DNA of 64,000 nucleotides. It comes from CALBPI01 sp039821645 (lineage in GTDB: Bacteria; Pseudomonadota; Gammaproteobacteria; Steroidobacterales; Woeseiaceae). The notes beneath the pieces are model-generated. The model searched no databases. It saw only the letters and a list, made by a program, of their open reading frames with translations, and was not told where the DNA came from. Shown in pieces: positions 26,675 to 35,205 of the stretch (positions within the stretch are counted from its first letter, which is position 1; every line of letters begins with the position of its first letter). Location of the stretch: NCBI GenBank assembly GCA_039821645.1, contig JBCBNU010000005.1, positions 1-64,000 on the forward strand, read 5' to 3'. The position numbers and the translations under genes were made by a program.

Positions 26675-27856
26675 TCAGACCTGTGGAACCCGAAACGACG
26701 GCGCACCGCCGTACGTCGCCCATCGCCAGAGATACTCGAGTGGGCCGTACCGAAACCGCCGTAACCAAAAGTGGCTCGCGAGTGTCAGTCCCACGTAGAG
26801 TGTTAGTGCAATCAGCAAAGAGGGTGCTGGGCCGATTACCCCTAAAAGGTCGAGCCCGAATGGCATATAGATCATTGTGAACACAACGCCGTGGGCGACG
26901 TAGCAAGTCAACGCCATCCGCCCAACAGGCGCGAACCACGCAACCACCGAACCCCAACGCTGAGTCTGGTAAATCGCGATTAGCGCAAGCCCGTAACCCA
27001 CAGCAGCCACTGGCGCACCGATCATGTGCAACGTCGCGTCCATCATTTTACTGCCTGGAATGATTTCCATGAAAATCAACAGTGAACCGAGCTCCGTTGC
27101 AAGACCTACCAGCACGAACCATGTCGCAGCTTTCGCCGTGCTCGGCATATCACGAAGTCGCTGGATCCAGCCCTCACGCATTACCCATGCACCCAACAGG
27201 AAACGCCCGAAGATATACAGGCCCCAACCAAGAAGACCGGCATACAGGAAATCGCGTTGAAACATCGATGACGCCATCATGCCGACCCAGGTCAAGTACT
27301 CGCCCTGCTCGAATGCGGCCACCTGAACATCGTCGAACGCATCGAACGACAAGTCCAACGCATCAAACAAATGCGCTACGAGCGGCCGCCCAAGCAACGC
27401 AAGCGTCAGCCCCATGAGCAGCATGGTCTTCGCAGACACTCGGCGTAAAGCGAACAGCGCGAAACCGATTAAGGCGTACTCGTGCAGCACATCCCCGGGA
27501 AAGATCAAAAACCAATTCAACATACCTAACAAAAAGAGCACGGCGAGTCGGCGCAGATAGATTCTGTTGAAGTCCGCACTGCGTGCGCTTAATCGCTCGA
27601 GCATGACCCAAAACCCCATGCCGAAGAGCGTGGCAAAAAGCGTGTTGGCCTTGTTCTGAAAGAACAAATCCGAAATGAACAAGGCGGCTGCGTGATACCA
27701 CTGGCCGGACCACAGGTCTGACTGATTCTCATCTAAAGGCAGCTCGTAGAAAGCAGAGCCCACGAAATGGACGATGAAGACACCCAACAGCGCGAAGCCG
27801 CGAAGCACGTCGAGTTCGTCAATGCGTTCAGGGGTTTGTAGTGGGCTTGGGGTCAC
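26675..27856 (-). CDS. DUF418 family polytopic membrane protein
   Basis: A 393-residue protein with eight to ten transmembrane helices. ERIDELDVLRGFALLGVFIVH is the DUF418 start and the C-terminal half has APVGRMALTCYVAHGVV and EYLWRW, both typical of the DUF418 C-terminal domain. A transport role is often proposed for the family but not shown. It ends ten bases after the nuclease terminator. A small lipoprotein gene ends three bases before its start, so the two are co-transcribed. Confidence 0.88.
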   Translation of the reverse strand: MTPSPLQTPERIDELDVLRGFALLGVFIVHFVGSAFYELPLDENQSDLWSGQWYHAAALFISDLFFQNKANTLFATLFGMGFWVMLERLSARSADFNRIYLRRLAVLFLLGMLNWFLIFPGDVLHEYALIGFALFALRRVSAKTMLLMGLTLALLGRPLVAHLFDALDLSFDAFDDVQVAAFEQGEYLTWVGMMASSMFQRDFLYAGLLGWGLYIFGRFLLGAWVMREGWIQRLRDMPSTAKAATWFVLVGLATELGSLLIFMEIIPGSKMMDATLHMIGAPVAAVGYGLALIAIYQTQRWGSVVAWFAPVGRMALTCYVAHGVVFTMIYMPFGLDLLGVIGPAPSLLIALTLYVGLTLASHFWLRRFRYGPLEYLWRWATYGGAPSFRVPQV

Positions 27857-27859
27857 AGC

Positions 27860-28147
27860 TTATTGGTCAACTTTTGGTGTCTTGCCTTCGTTCTTTTCCT
27901 TGCCTGCCTCGATAGTCGCCTCGAGCGCTTCATCGAGAGCCTGTTGCTCGGCCTCAATACGCTCTCTGGCCTTGCGAACGCAGCGATCTACAACCGCCTG
28001 TTCCAGAGGATCGCGCCTTTGCAGAAAGCGATCTCGGTCGGTATCCCGACATTCAACCCGAGCACGATCGAGTGCGGTGAGCGGCCCATCCTGCGTCGCA
28101 CAGCCAGCAAGCGTTACAAGCGCGATTCCGAGAGTGACGTGCTTCAA
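27860..28147 (-). CDS. Small lipoprotein with charged helix
   Basis: A 95-residue protein with a lipoprotein signal ending in VTLAGC. The mature part is a long, highly charged helix (ARVECRDTDRDRFLQRRDPLEQAVVDRCVRKARERIEAEQQ) with two cysteines that might be disulfide bonded. Function unknown. It is followed after three bases by the DUF418 gene. Confidence 0.66.
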   Translation of the reverse strand: MKHVTLGIALVTLAGCATQDGPLTALDRARVECRDTDRDRFLQRRDPLEQAVVDRCVRKARERIEAEQQALDEALEATIEAGKEKNEGKTPKVDQ

Positions 28148-28412
28148 GTGATTAAGTGTTCATTGGTGAAGAGCGGATTGTCGCGGTAGCCACATCGACA
28201 AAACAAGCAATGAAACCCTGATTTTGATCCTTTGTTGCAAATTTGACACAAATATTTCAAATCCGAAGGGAACAGAGAATGCGAGACTATAGTCAGTTCC
28301 AAGTAGGTGTGAGATAAACCAAGCCCTGATTACAGACATTCGAGAAACTGCCACTAGCCAAGCAACAGGAAAAGCAGTGCAAGAAAACAACAACGTTCAG
28401 GAGGAACCTACC

Positions 28413-29123
28413 GTGGCGAATAAGGACTTTCCCGCGCGTTTTCTTCGGGAGACCGAATATCTCGATTTTTCGCATCCCGCCTTGCAGACGCTGATTCGAC
28501 GCGTCCGCGAAGATCACGATGATGAGCGAGCCAGAGCTGTAGCACTACACAATCATGTCCGCGACAACGTACGGTTCGGATTCACCTCGGCATTCTACGA
28601 TATGAAAGCGAGCCAAGTGCTGCTGTCGCGGCAAGGCTTCTGCAACCCCAAAGCGACACTGCTAACGGCGCTGCTTCGTGGCGCCGGCATTCCGGCGCGA
28701 CAACGCTTCTTTGGGCTTTCGTCGCAGGTGCTCAACGGCTTGATCAACCCAGGCTCGGACTACGTTGACCATGCCGTAGTGGAGGTTTGGCTCGAGGAGC
28801 GGTGGATACGGACGGACAGCTACATTATCGACGCGGAGCTATTCCAGGCGGGTGTGTTGGCACATACAGACGTACTCGGTTTTGGTGTGCGGCGTGACGG
28901 TGGCACTGAATGGGATGGCGAGACTGACTGTTTTGCACAGTTCCATCCAGACTTCGTTGCGCGCGACTTCGGTACCTACGACGACGTCGGACGCTTCTAC
29001 CGCGATGCACCAAAACCGTATAACCGCTCGAGTTGGGTAACCCGACTTCTATCCAGACCGGCGACAACCCGGGCGAACATCAGAATCAGCGAATTGCGCA
29101 ACCGGGCTACAGTCGCAGCCTAA
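28413..29123 (+). CDS. Transglutaminase-like cysteine peptidase superfamily protein
   Basis: A 236-residue protein that starts at a GTG eight bases after AGGAGG; the in-frame GTG at 28377 has no such site. SRQGFCNPKATLLTALLRGAGIPAR holds the catalytic Cys and its helix, and DYVDHAVVEVWLEERWIRTDSYIID supplies the His and Asp. This is the transglutaminase-core triad. There is no signal peptide, so the protein is cytoplasmic, as in the peptidase-like members that act on amides in bacterial metabolism. The 265 bases upstream are AT-rich with TTGACA near 28245 but no convincing -10. Its end is close to the convergent SDR gene. Confidence 0.85.
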   Translation: MANKDFPARFLRETEYLDFSHPALQTLIRRVREDHDDERARAVALHNHVRDNVRFGFTSAFYDMKASQVLLSRQGFCNPKATLLTALLRGAGIPARQRFFGLSSQVLNGLINPGSDYVDHAVVEVWLEERWIRTDSYIIDAELFQAGVLAHTDVLGFGVRRDGGTEWDGETDCFAQFHPDFVARDFGTYDDVGRFYRDAPKPYNRSSWVTRLLSRPATTRANIRISELRNRATVAA

Positions 29124-29132
29124 ACTCACCTG

Positions 29133-30023
29133 CTAGCGTCCGTGCACTTTGAAATAGTCGGGTATGCCGGCTGACCAGTTCTCGCCATGCTGTTGCGCGC
29201 CACCATCAACGGATAGCACTTCTCCGGTAATGAACTTTCCGGATGGCGCTGCCAGGTAAACAATCGCTTGTGCGATATCCAACGCATCACCGAATCGATG
29301 CATCGGATTGGCGTATTGGAACATTCGGGCAACCTCAGGCTCGTATACGTTCAAACCCTCGGTGCTAATTGACCCCGGCGCGACGCAGTTCACCTGAACA
29401 TTGAGCGGCGCCCATTCCGTGGACACGGTTTTCGACAGATAAATCACCCCAGCACGCGCAGCACAGGTATGCGCCACCTGAGGCATACCACGACCGATAA
29501 CAGCCACGACGTTAATAATGTGTCCGGGGCGGTCGGTGTCCCGCCACCGCTTGGCTGCGGCCTGCATCATCCACCACGTGCCATTCAGGTTAGTGTCGAT
29601 AACGGCATTCCAGCCTTTCACACTGAAATCGATGGCGTCTTGAGGAAACTGTCCACCGCCGTTGTTGATCAGCACATCGAGTTGACCAAACGCCTTGTAC
29701 GTCTCATCCATGAGCATTTCCACCTGCTCGGGATCCCGGATGGTCATGGCCTGATAAGAGATTGCCTTCCCGGTAAGTCGCTTTACGCTGTCCGCGGTAT
29801 CCGCCAATCGTTCTTCACGGCGACCGCAGATCATGACGCTGGCGCCGAGTCTGGCCAACACGAAGGCTGTCGCACGACCGATGCCTGAGCCACCGCCTGA
29901 CAACACGCATACTTTCCCTGCCAGCAAATCGTCACGGTAAACGAGCGGCATGCTCGCGAGCTCCTCATCACTGAAGCCCCATTCCGAATTTGCATCCTGC
30001 ATTTCTTCTGCACCCGTACTCAT
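29133..30023 (-). CDS. 2,4-dienoyl-CoA reductase-like SDR
   Basis: A 296-residue SDR. The coenzyme loop GGGSGIGRA and LDVLINNGGGQF are normal, but the YxxxK catalytic pair is absent: the segment reads AHTCAARAGVIYLSKTV. The sequence around it (EWAPLNVQVNCVAPGSISTEG) is that of the dienoyl-CoA reductase branch, where Tyr is likewise missing in peroxisomal enzymes. It would reduce 2,4-dienoyl-CoA with NADPH, which fits a pathway for unsaturated or ring-derived acyl-CoAs. It is the last gene of the Rieske/HMGCS/thiolase operon and overlaps the thiolase by four bases. Confidence 0.82.
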   Translation of the reverse strand: MSTGAEEMQDANSEWGFSDEELASMPLVYRDDLLAGKVCVLSGGGSGIGRATAFVLARLGASVMICGRREERLADTADSVKRLTGKAISYQAMTIRDPEQVEMLMDETYKAFGQLDVLINNGGGQFPQDAIDFSVKGWNAVIDTNLNGTWWMMQAAAKRWRDTDRPGHIINVVAVIGRGMPQVAHTCAARAGVIYLSKTVSTEWAPLNVQVNCVAPGSISTEGLNVYEPEVARMFQYANPMHRFGDALDIAQAIVYLAAPSGKFITGEVLSVDGGAQQHGENWSAGIPDYFKVHGR

Positions 30024-31219
30024 TGCAGCCCTCCGAGAATCCCAATGCTTGCGACATTGCGATTCGGAATACCACCCAGATTATGGGTGAGCCCAAACTC
30101 GATCCCGTCCAACTGACGCTCGCCAGCCCGTCCGAGTAGCTGTAAGTAAACTTCGTACAGCATACGAAGCCCGCTAGCGCCAATGGGATGGCCAAAACAC
30201 TTCAGCCCCCCATCGATCTGGCAGGGAATAGCGCCATCGGCGTCGTAGCGACCATCCATCACGTCTGAAGGCGCCTTGCCGTGATCGGACAGACCGAGAT
30301 CCTCCATCACCACAAGCTCAGTCACCGAGAAGCAATCGTGCACCTCGATCATGCCCAGTTGATCGGAGGGACTGTCGATACCTGCCTCGGCGTAAGCTTT
30401 CTGTGAGGCCAAACGTGTTGTCAGTGTGTGAGCGCCATCCCATGAATTGTGTGAGGCCTCGACACCGTTCGAGATCGACAACTGCAGCGCCTTGACCGAC
30501 ACGATATCGGTCTTGCCAAGCGACTTTGCAATCTCTGGCTTGGCCACGATTGCACACGCCGCGCCATCGCTGACACCGCAGCAATCGAGCATACCCAGTG
30601 GGTAAGCAACCGGTGGTGCACTCAGCACCTGCTCTTCACTGATCGCGCGGTGCAGATGCGCCTTCGGATTCTTGAGTCCGTTGTCATGGCTCTTTACCGA
30701 GATATGCGCCATCGCACGCTTAAGATCACTCATATCGATGCCGTGTCGCGCGCTATAGGCGCTGGCGAGCTGAGCAAATGCACCGGGTGCTGTTGAGTTG
30801 GGTAACCACAAGTCCTCGAATGTGCCGTGCGTGCGTTCTGGCAAACCGGAGAACCCTGTGTCTTTGAGTTTCTCCACACCGAGCGCCAGCGCGATGTCAC
30901 ACGCACCCGATGCCACCGCATATACGGCCCCGCGAAATGCCTCGGTTCCGGTTGCGCAGAGATTTTCGACTCGGGTCACAGGCACGTTCGGCAGACGCAA
31001 CGCATTCGACAATGGGATTGCCGACTTGCCAATGTTCTGCTCGTCAAAAAACACACCTAGCCAGGCGGCTTCGATCTGATCTCGCTCAATGCCTGAGTCT
31101 GCGATGCCTTCTTCGAAGGCCTCGACCATGAGATCGGCCGCGCTCATATCCCAACGTTCACCAAACTTCGAGCAGCCCATCCCGATCACGGCCACCTTGT
31201 CGCGGATACCCTCAGCCAT
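30020..31219 (-). CDS. SCP-x-type thiolase / acetyl-CoA acetyltransferase
   Basis: A 399-residue thiolase. ENLCATGTEAFRGAVYAVASG has the nucleophilic Cys (residue 88), VHDCFSVTELVVMEDLG the first His site and CFGHPIGASGLRM the GHPxGASG motif. Both catalytic His are present, so this should be active. The type is the non-decarboxylating SCP-x-like thiolase, often encoded next to a DUF35 or OB-fold protein in steroid and ring degradation. The start at 31219 has AGGAGG; an upstream one at 31276 would invade the preceding gene. It overlaps the HMGCS-like gene by eight bases and the SDR by four. Confidence 0.9.
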   Translation of the reverse strand: MAEGIRDKVAVIGMGCSKFGERWDMSAADLMVEAFEEGIADSGIERDQIEAAWLGVFFDEQNIGKSAIPLSNALRLPNVPVTRVENLCATGTEAFRGAVYAVASGACDIALALGVEKLKDTGFSGLPERTHGTFEDLWLPNSTAPGAFAQLASAYSARHGIDMSDLKRAMAHISVKSHDNGLKNPKAHLHRAISEEQVLSAPPVAYPLGMLDCCGVSDGAACAIVAKPEIAKSLGKTDIVSVKALQLSISNGVEASHNSWDGAHTLTTRLASQKAYAEAGIDSPSDQLGMIEVHDCFSVTELVVMEDLGLSDHGKAPSDVMDGRYDADGAIPCQIDGGLKCFGHPIGASGLRMLYEVYLQLLGRAGERQLDGIEFGLTHNLGGIPNRNVASIGILGGLQ

Positions 31220-32636
31220 ACGCAACGTCCTCCTGTCGAACCGCCTTCCAGAAATAACGGCGGAAATCGCGGACACGATCGATATCCTTGATGCGATATT
31301 GCATGCTGACCCGATTCCCTACTTTGGTCTCACCCTCAGCGGTATCGGTGAACTGCATGAGAATATTCGCACCACCCTCGAACCCGATGTTTCCGTAAAT
31401 CAACGGCGGAGCCGGGGAGTACGCCTGCCAGTCTTCGGTGAAACTCTTGACCGTGCCTGTGAGATCAGCGAATGGATAGGGAGTTTGAGAATCAAACGCT
31501 CGGCAATCGGGATTCACACATGCTCGCGTTCTGGGAAATTGGATCGTGTCACACACGCGGCATTTTCCACCGACGAAACCAGACACTTGATCGCGCTCGC
31601 GGTAGTAAGCGCTTTGCGCGGTGCGGACATCTCTTTCCGCGCGCTTGCCCCAGTCCATTTGGAGCAGTCCGCGATGGCTCAGGAATCTAAGGTAGTTGTC
31701 GTCCGACTCGCCACTCTCAATGGCCTCCCGCACCCGTCCCGATGGCGACTTGCCGGCGGCGCGAAACAGCATGACGTCTAGTCCCTGGCCGAAACTGATC
31801 GAGACAACGATGTCACCCGCTTTCGCGCGCGCCAGTGATTCTGCGAGTGCCATGAAGGGATCGGCACAGCCACAATTACCGACCGTGGATTCATATCCGA
31901 AGTCCGATTGAGCATTCGTCAAACCGACGGTTTCGGCGAGTTTCTTGCGCACACGGGCAGGTGCATTCATCGCAAGCCATTGCACCGATTCTGGAGCAAT
32001 GTCGTACTCGGCGAGCACCTGCGGGAGCATGTCAGGCAGTTCTGCAAGCTGCCCCTCGTCGCGAACCCAACGTGCCTCGAACCCATAGTCAAAGTCGGCA
32101 TCGCTCGAGCGGTAGTGATCCACGAAGTCGGTAGCTCGGCTGGCACCGCCGATGTAATCAGCGATGCAGTCACCTGAGCCAGTGCGAATCGCCACTGCGG
32201 CATCACCGTAGCTGATTTCCTCGGCACTACCTGGCTTTGCCAGACGGCGTTCGGATGCGACGACAAGCGCGTTTTGGTGACACATCAACGCCGCCATCAG
32301 TGCGCTGCTGCCCGCTCGCGCGGACGCTCCTACGTCCATAGTCCGCATGCTGCCTGAAAGCGTCAGCGCCTCTGCCAGCAAAGCCGCGTGGGAACGATCC
32401 GCGAAAGGCATCGAAGTCGAGCAAAAGCGAATGCCGCATACCGTGTCGTCGACGATCTGCCGGCAAGCGGCATGCGCCATCGTGACACTGTCCTCATCCC
32501 AGTTGGCCGCGGCTACGGTGCCGCTCGCCAGACCCTTAAGCGACGGAACTGCCCAGGCGTGCGCGTTCGCAATCGCCTCGCGCTGTAGGCGCCGTCGTGG
32601 CACGTAGACCGCGATATCGGCGATACCCAGCGTCAT
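31212..32636 (-). CDS. HMG-CoA synthase-like/DUF35 fusion without catalytic residues
   Basis: A 474-residue fusion. Residues 1-330 have the condensing-enzyme fold: GIADIAVYVP at the start and, later, YESTVGNCGCADPFMALAESL (the Asn site). The nucleophile motif reads DVGASARAGSSAL, so Ala replaces the usual Cys, and APARVRKKL replaces the usual His site. From about residue 345 there is a DUF35 zinc ribbon (CRVCDTIQFPRTRACVNPDC) and OB-fold. In the archaeal thiolase/HMGCS/DUF35 complex the DUF35 protein tethers the enzymes, and this dead fusion may serve the adjacent thiolase as a substrate channel. It overlaps the Rieske gene by four bases. Confidence 0.84.
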   Translation of the reverse strand: MTLGIADIAVYVPRRRLQREAIANAHAWAVPSLKGLASGTVAAANWDEDSVTMAHAACRQIVDDTVCGIRFCSTSMPFADRSHAALLAEALTLSGSMRTMDVGASARAGSSALMAALMCHQNALVVASERRLAKPGSAEEISYGDAAVAIRTGSGDCIADYIGGASRATDFVDHYRSSDADFDYGFEARWVRDEGQLAELPDMLPQVLAEYDIAPESVQWLAMNAPARVRKKLAETVGLTNAQSDFGYESTVGNCGCADPFMALAESLARAKAGDIVVSISFGQGLDVMLFRAAGKSPSGRVREAIESGESDDNYLRFLSHRGLLQMDWGKRAERDVRTAQSAYYRERDQVSGFVGGKCRVCDTIQFPRTRACVNPDCRAFDSQTPYPFADLTGTVKSFTEDWQAYSPAPPLIYGNIGFEGGANILMQFTDTAEGETKVGNRVSMQYRIKDIDRVRDFRRYFWKAVRQEDVAYG

Positions 32637-33847
32637 GAGTCGACAACAAAGGGCTCAAGCTTCGGGGAGACCCGCAGATGTGCGGGTAGCTTGTCCACAC
32701 CGATGCGTCGATCGAGTTCCTCATGCCAGTGATAGATGCGGCGTTCCTGGTAGTTCAATGGAATCCCTCGGAATCCCGGTGACTCGACCGAGGCCTGAAT
32801 TTGCGGCGCGAACTGAGTGTCCTCTTCGAGGATTCGGTCGAAGTTGGCAATTCGCGTATCCCACAGCGGGTCGCGCTCCCCGTCACCCCAGTCCGGTGCA
32901 AACCAATGAACATCCAATTTCATGGTGTTGTCGGTATCCGGCCAGAACAGAATGAACGGCATACCGGTGTGCGCGGTTGGCGTCACGATATTCGGAAAGA
33001 TGTTGTAGCTAAAATTATTCATGCGCACGATCTCAGGCATGCTAGCGATTTCCTGCATCCCCACGGTGCCAGGATCGACCCAGTCTGGCCGACGATTGGG
33101 CGTAACCATCAAAGAATGGCCCTGCGGCCACAGATCGATCGTCGTGCCGTTATGGTCGAGGAACCGGTCAACGGTCTTCTGGTGGATCGAGCGAAGGTGG
33201 TAGACCTCAAGAAAGGCGTCTTGGATCACCTTGACGTTGCAAGCCACGTCGAAGGACTCCGACTCGACCAGCCGCAGACGGTCGATTTCGAAATTCGCGA
33301 AGTGCGCGGGTACAGGCCCGAGACTCTCCAGCAATGGTGCCGCCTCTGGATCCTCGCTGACAAACAGCCAGTTACCGAAGCGTTCGCAGCGCACGCTTTG
33401 GAGTCTGTGCTCATCGTCGGCGAAATTCGGGAAGTCCCGACGATCGCGAATGTTGATCAGCTTGCCTTCAAAGTCATACGACCATCCGTGATAGCCGCAA
33501 ACAAGCGCACGCGTTTTGCCGCAGTCTTCTTTGACGATCGGACCACCACGATGCTGACAGGTGTTATAGAACGCCCGGACTACGTCATCGCGCCCGCGGA
33601 TCAGAAAAATCGGAGACCCGGTGCGCGTAAACATCTTGAAGCTGCCCGCGCTTGGGAATTCATCGATGTGGCCGGCATACACCCACGCCTTGCGCCAAAG
33701 ATGCTCTCGCTCGAGCGCTTGGAAAGCAGGGTCAACGTAACGGCCGCCAGGAATGCGTGGAAGCTCCGGAAACCCCTCGGGTGGCGTCTCTCGTGCAGCC
33801 TCATAAGCCATGCCAGCAGTGATGCGATCAATAACCGCCTGATCCAT
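32633..33847 (-). CDS. Rieske oxygenase alpha subunit A
   Basis: A 404-residue Rieske non-heme iron oxygenase. The [2Fe-2S] cluster ligands are C97 and H99 (CQHRGG) and C117 and H120 (CGYHGW), and the mononuclear iron site is in DAFLEVYHLRSIH. It belongs to the phenylpropionate dioxygenase-like large subunit group, with no beta subunit gene nearby. It would hydroxylate or demethylate an organic substrate with O2. The start at 33847 lies eight bases after GGGGGG; ATGs further upstream lack a site. It leads the operon HMGCS-DUF35, thiolase, DECR-like SDR. Operator A lies 67 bases upstream. Confidence 0.92.
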   Translation of the reverse strand: MDQAVIDRITAGMAYEAARETPPEGFPELPRIPGGRYVDPAFQALEREHLWRKAWVYAGHIDEFPSAGSFKMFTRTGSPIFLIRGRDDVVRAFYNTCQHRGGPIVKEDCGKTRALVCGYHGWSYDFEGKLINIRDRRDFPNFADDEHRLQSVRCERFGNWLFVSEDPEAAPLLESLGPVPAHFANFEIDRLRLVESESFDVACNVKVIQDAFLEVYHLRSIHQKTVDRFLDHNGTTIDLWPQGHSLMVTPNRRPDWVDPGTVGMQEIASMPEIVRMNNFSYNIFPNIVTPTAHTGMPFILFWPDTDNTMKLDVHWFAPDWGDGERDPLWDTRIANFDRILEEDTQFAPQIQASVESPGFRGIPLNYQERRIYHWHEELDRRIGVDKLPAHLRVSPKLEPFVVDS

Positions 33848-33914
33848 CAAAGGATCCCCCCGAAGCATACGGAAATCATTGAAATTCCAGTATAGAGACG
33901 CACTTGTCGAAAAT

Positions 33915-33932
33915 AAACAGGCCTGACTGTTT
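33915..33932. promoter_or_regulatory. Operator A of the Rieske regulon
   Basis: AAACAGGCCTGACTGTTT matches the palindrome AAACAGTCATGACTGTTT at 16 of 18 positions. It sits in the divergent spacer, 67 bases from the Rieske A start and 54 bases from the acyl-CoA dehydrogenase start. It extends into a T-run and CCA that also follow operator C. Confidence 0.75.
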
Positions 33933-33986
33933 TTTTCCAAATAGGGCTGAGCTAAACTCCGGGCGGTTCTGACGGGAGGGTAAACC

Positions 33987-35150
33987 ATGGATTTTTCGCT
34001 GACTCCGGACCAACAGGAGATGCAGGACGCCGCGCGGACTTACGCCCAGTCCCGCCTTCCCGAAATTGCCGATGACATTGAGAAAACCACACAGCCACCC
34101 ACGCATGAGCTGATTCGCGAATATGCGGAAATGGGTTTTCTGGGCATCAATATTCCGGAATCGTTGGGTGGTCTCGGGCGCAGCAGCCTCGATGCTCTAA
34201 TCGTGCTCGAGGAATTCGGTAAGATTTCATCGGCCATTGCGTTCCCGGTCTTTGAGTCCTGCACAGGGCCGGTCAAGGCAATCGAGCACTTCGGTAGCGA
34301 TGCGCTGAAGGCACGTGTGGTGCCCGCCGTGTGCGGTGGCGAAATGGTGGTCGCGATTGCCATGTCAGAACCTAATGCGGGCTCTGCACTGACCGATCTC
34401 ACAACGCGAGCGGAAAAATCATCCGGTGGCGTTGTGCTCAACGGTATGAAGCGATGGTGCTCCGGCGGCGGACACGCAGACGGCTATCTCGTCTACTGCC
34501 GTATGAGCGATCAACCCGGCGCCAAGGGCATTGGCGCTGTATTCGTCGACAAAGACACGCCGGGGGTGAGCTTCGGTGAGCAGGAAGCACTCATGGGATT
34601 TCGCGGCGTGCCGAGTTCCGACATTTTTTTCGATAACGTGGAATTGCCGGAAGAAAATGTTGTCGTCGGCGCCGGCGGGTTTGGAAAACTGATGCAAGCG
34701 TTCGACCTCGAACGCTGCGGTAATGCGACAATGGCCATGGCCCAGGCCGCAGGCGCACTCGATGAAGTGCTCGCCTACGTGCAGGAACGCAAGCAGTTCG
34801 GCAAACCGATCGTCGACTTTCAAGCGGTCCAACTTCGGCTGGCCGAAATGCAAATGCAGGTGGATGCAGCCCGCCTCCTGATCCACCGCGCAATCTCTGA
34901 CGCTGAGGCGGGCATGCCCAGCATCCAGAACAGCTCAATCGCCAAGTGTTTTGCCAATGAGATCGCCCGAACCGTAACGGGTAACGCCGTACAGCTGATG
35001 GGCGGCTATGGTTATTCCAAGGAGTACCGAATCGAACGTCGAATGCGCGATGCGTGGGGCTGGGGCATCGCGGGTGGCGCAATCGACATTCAGAAGACCA
35101 ATATCGCCAGCGCGATGGTTGGACGCCGATTCAACCAGCGGGCGCAGTAG
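33987..35150 (+). CDS. Acyl-CoA dehydrogenase
   Basis: A 387-residue FAD-linked acyl-CoA dehydrogenase with the usual elements: AIAMSEPNAGSALTDLTT, the VQERKQFGKPI helix and MGGYGYSKEYRIERRMRDAWG. The C-terminal Glu found as YEGT in medium-chain enzymes is replaced by AGGA, but FDLERCGNATMAMAQAAG offers the alternative Glu position used by isovaleryl- and long-chain enzymes. The catalytic base has probably moved. The start has GGGAGGG six bases upstream. The gene diverges from the Rieske A operon across operator A. Confidence 0.92.
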   Translation: MDFSLTPDQQEMQDAARTYAQSRLPEIADDIEKTTQPPTHELIREYAEMGFLGINIPESLGGLGRSSLDALIVLEEFGKISSAIAFPVFESCTGPVKAIEHFGSDALKARVVPAVCGGEMVVAIAMSEPNAGSALTDLTTRAEKSSGGVVLNGMKRWCSGGGHADGYLVYCRMSDQPGAKGIGAVFVDKDTPGVSFGEQEALMGFRGVPSSDIFFDNVELPEENVVVGAGGFGKLMQAFDLERCGNATMAMAQAAGALDEVLAYVQERKQFGKPIVDFQAVQLRLAEMQMQVDAARLLIHRAISDAEAGMPSIQNSSIAKCFANEIARTVTGNAVQLMGGYGYSKEYRIERRMRDAWGWGIAGGAIDIQKTNIASAMVGRRFNQRAQ

Positions 35151-35166
35151 CGCCTGATCCGGGATT

Positions 35167-35199
35167 CGGGCAGAGCGGGCTTTGCGCCCGCCCTGCCCG
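35167..35199. terminator. GC-rich hairpin between convergent genes
   Basis: CGGGCAG and AGCGGGC pair with GCCCGC and CTGCCCG around a TTTG loop, giving a long imperfect stem between the ends of the acyl-CoA dehydrogenase and fasciclin genes. It lacks a T-run, so it is a candidate bidirectional terminator only. Confidence 0.6.
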
Positions 35200-35205
35200 C
35201 CTTCG

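Noticed and set aside
32801..33895. 364-codon plus-strand frame opposite Rieske A
   Set aside because: Shadow frame of the Rieske gene caused by GC-rich codons; no ribosome binding site or family motif. The same holds for 50994-51746 and 60912-61658.
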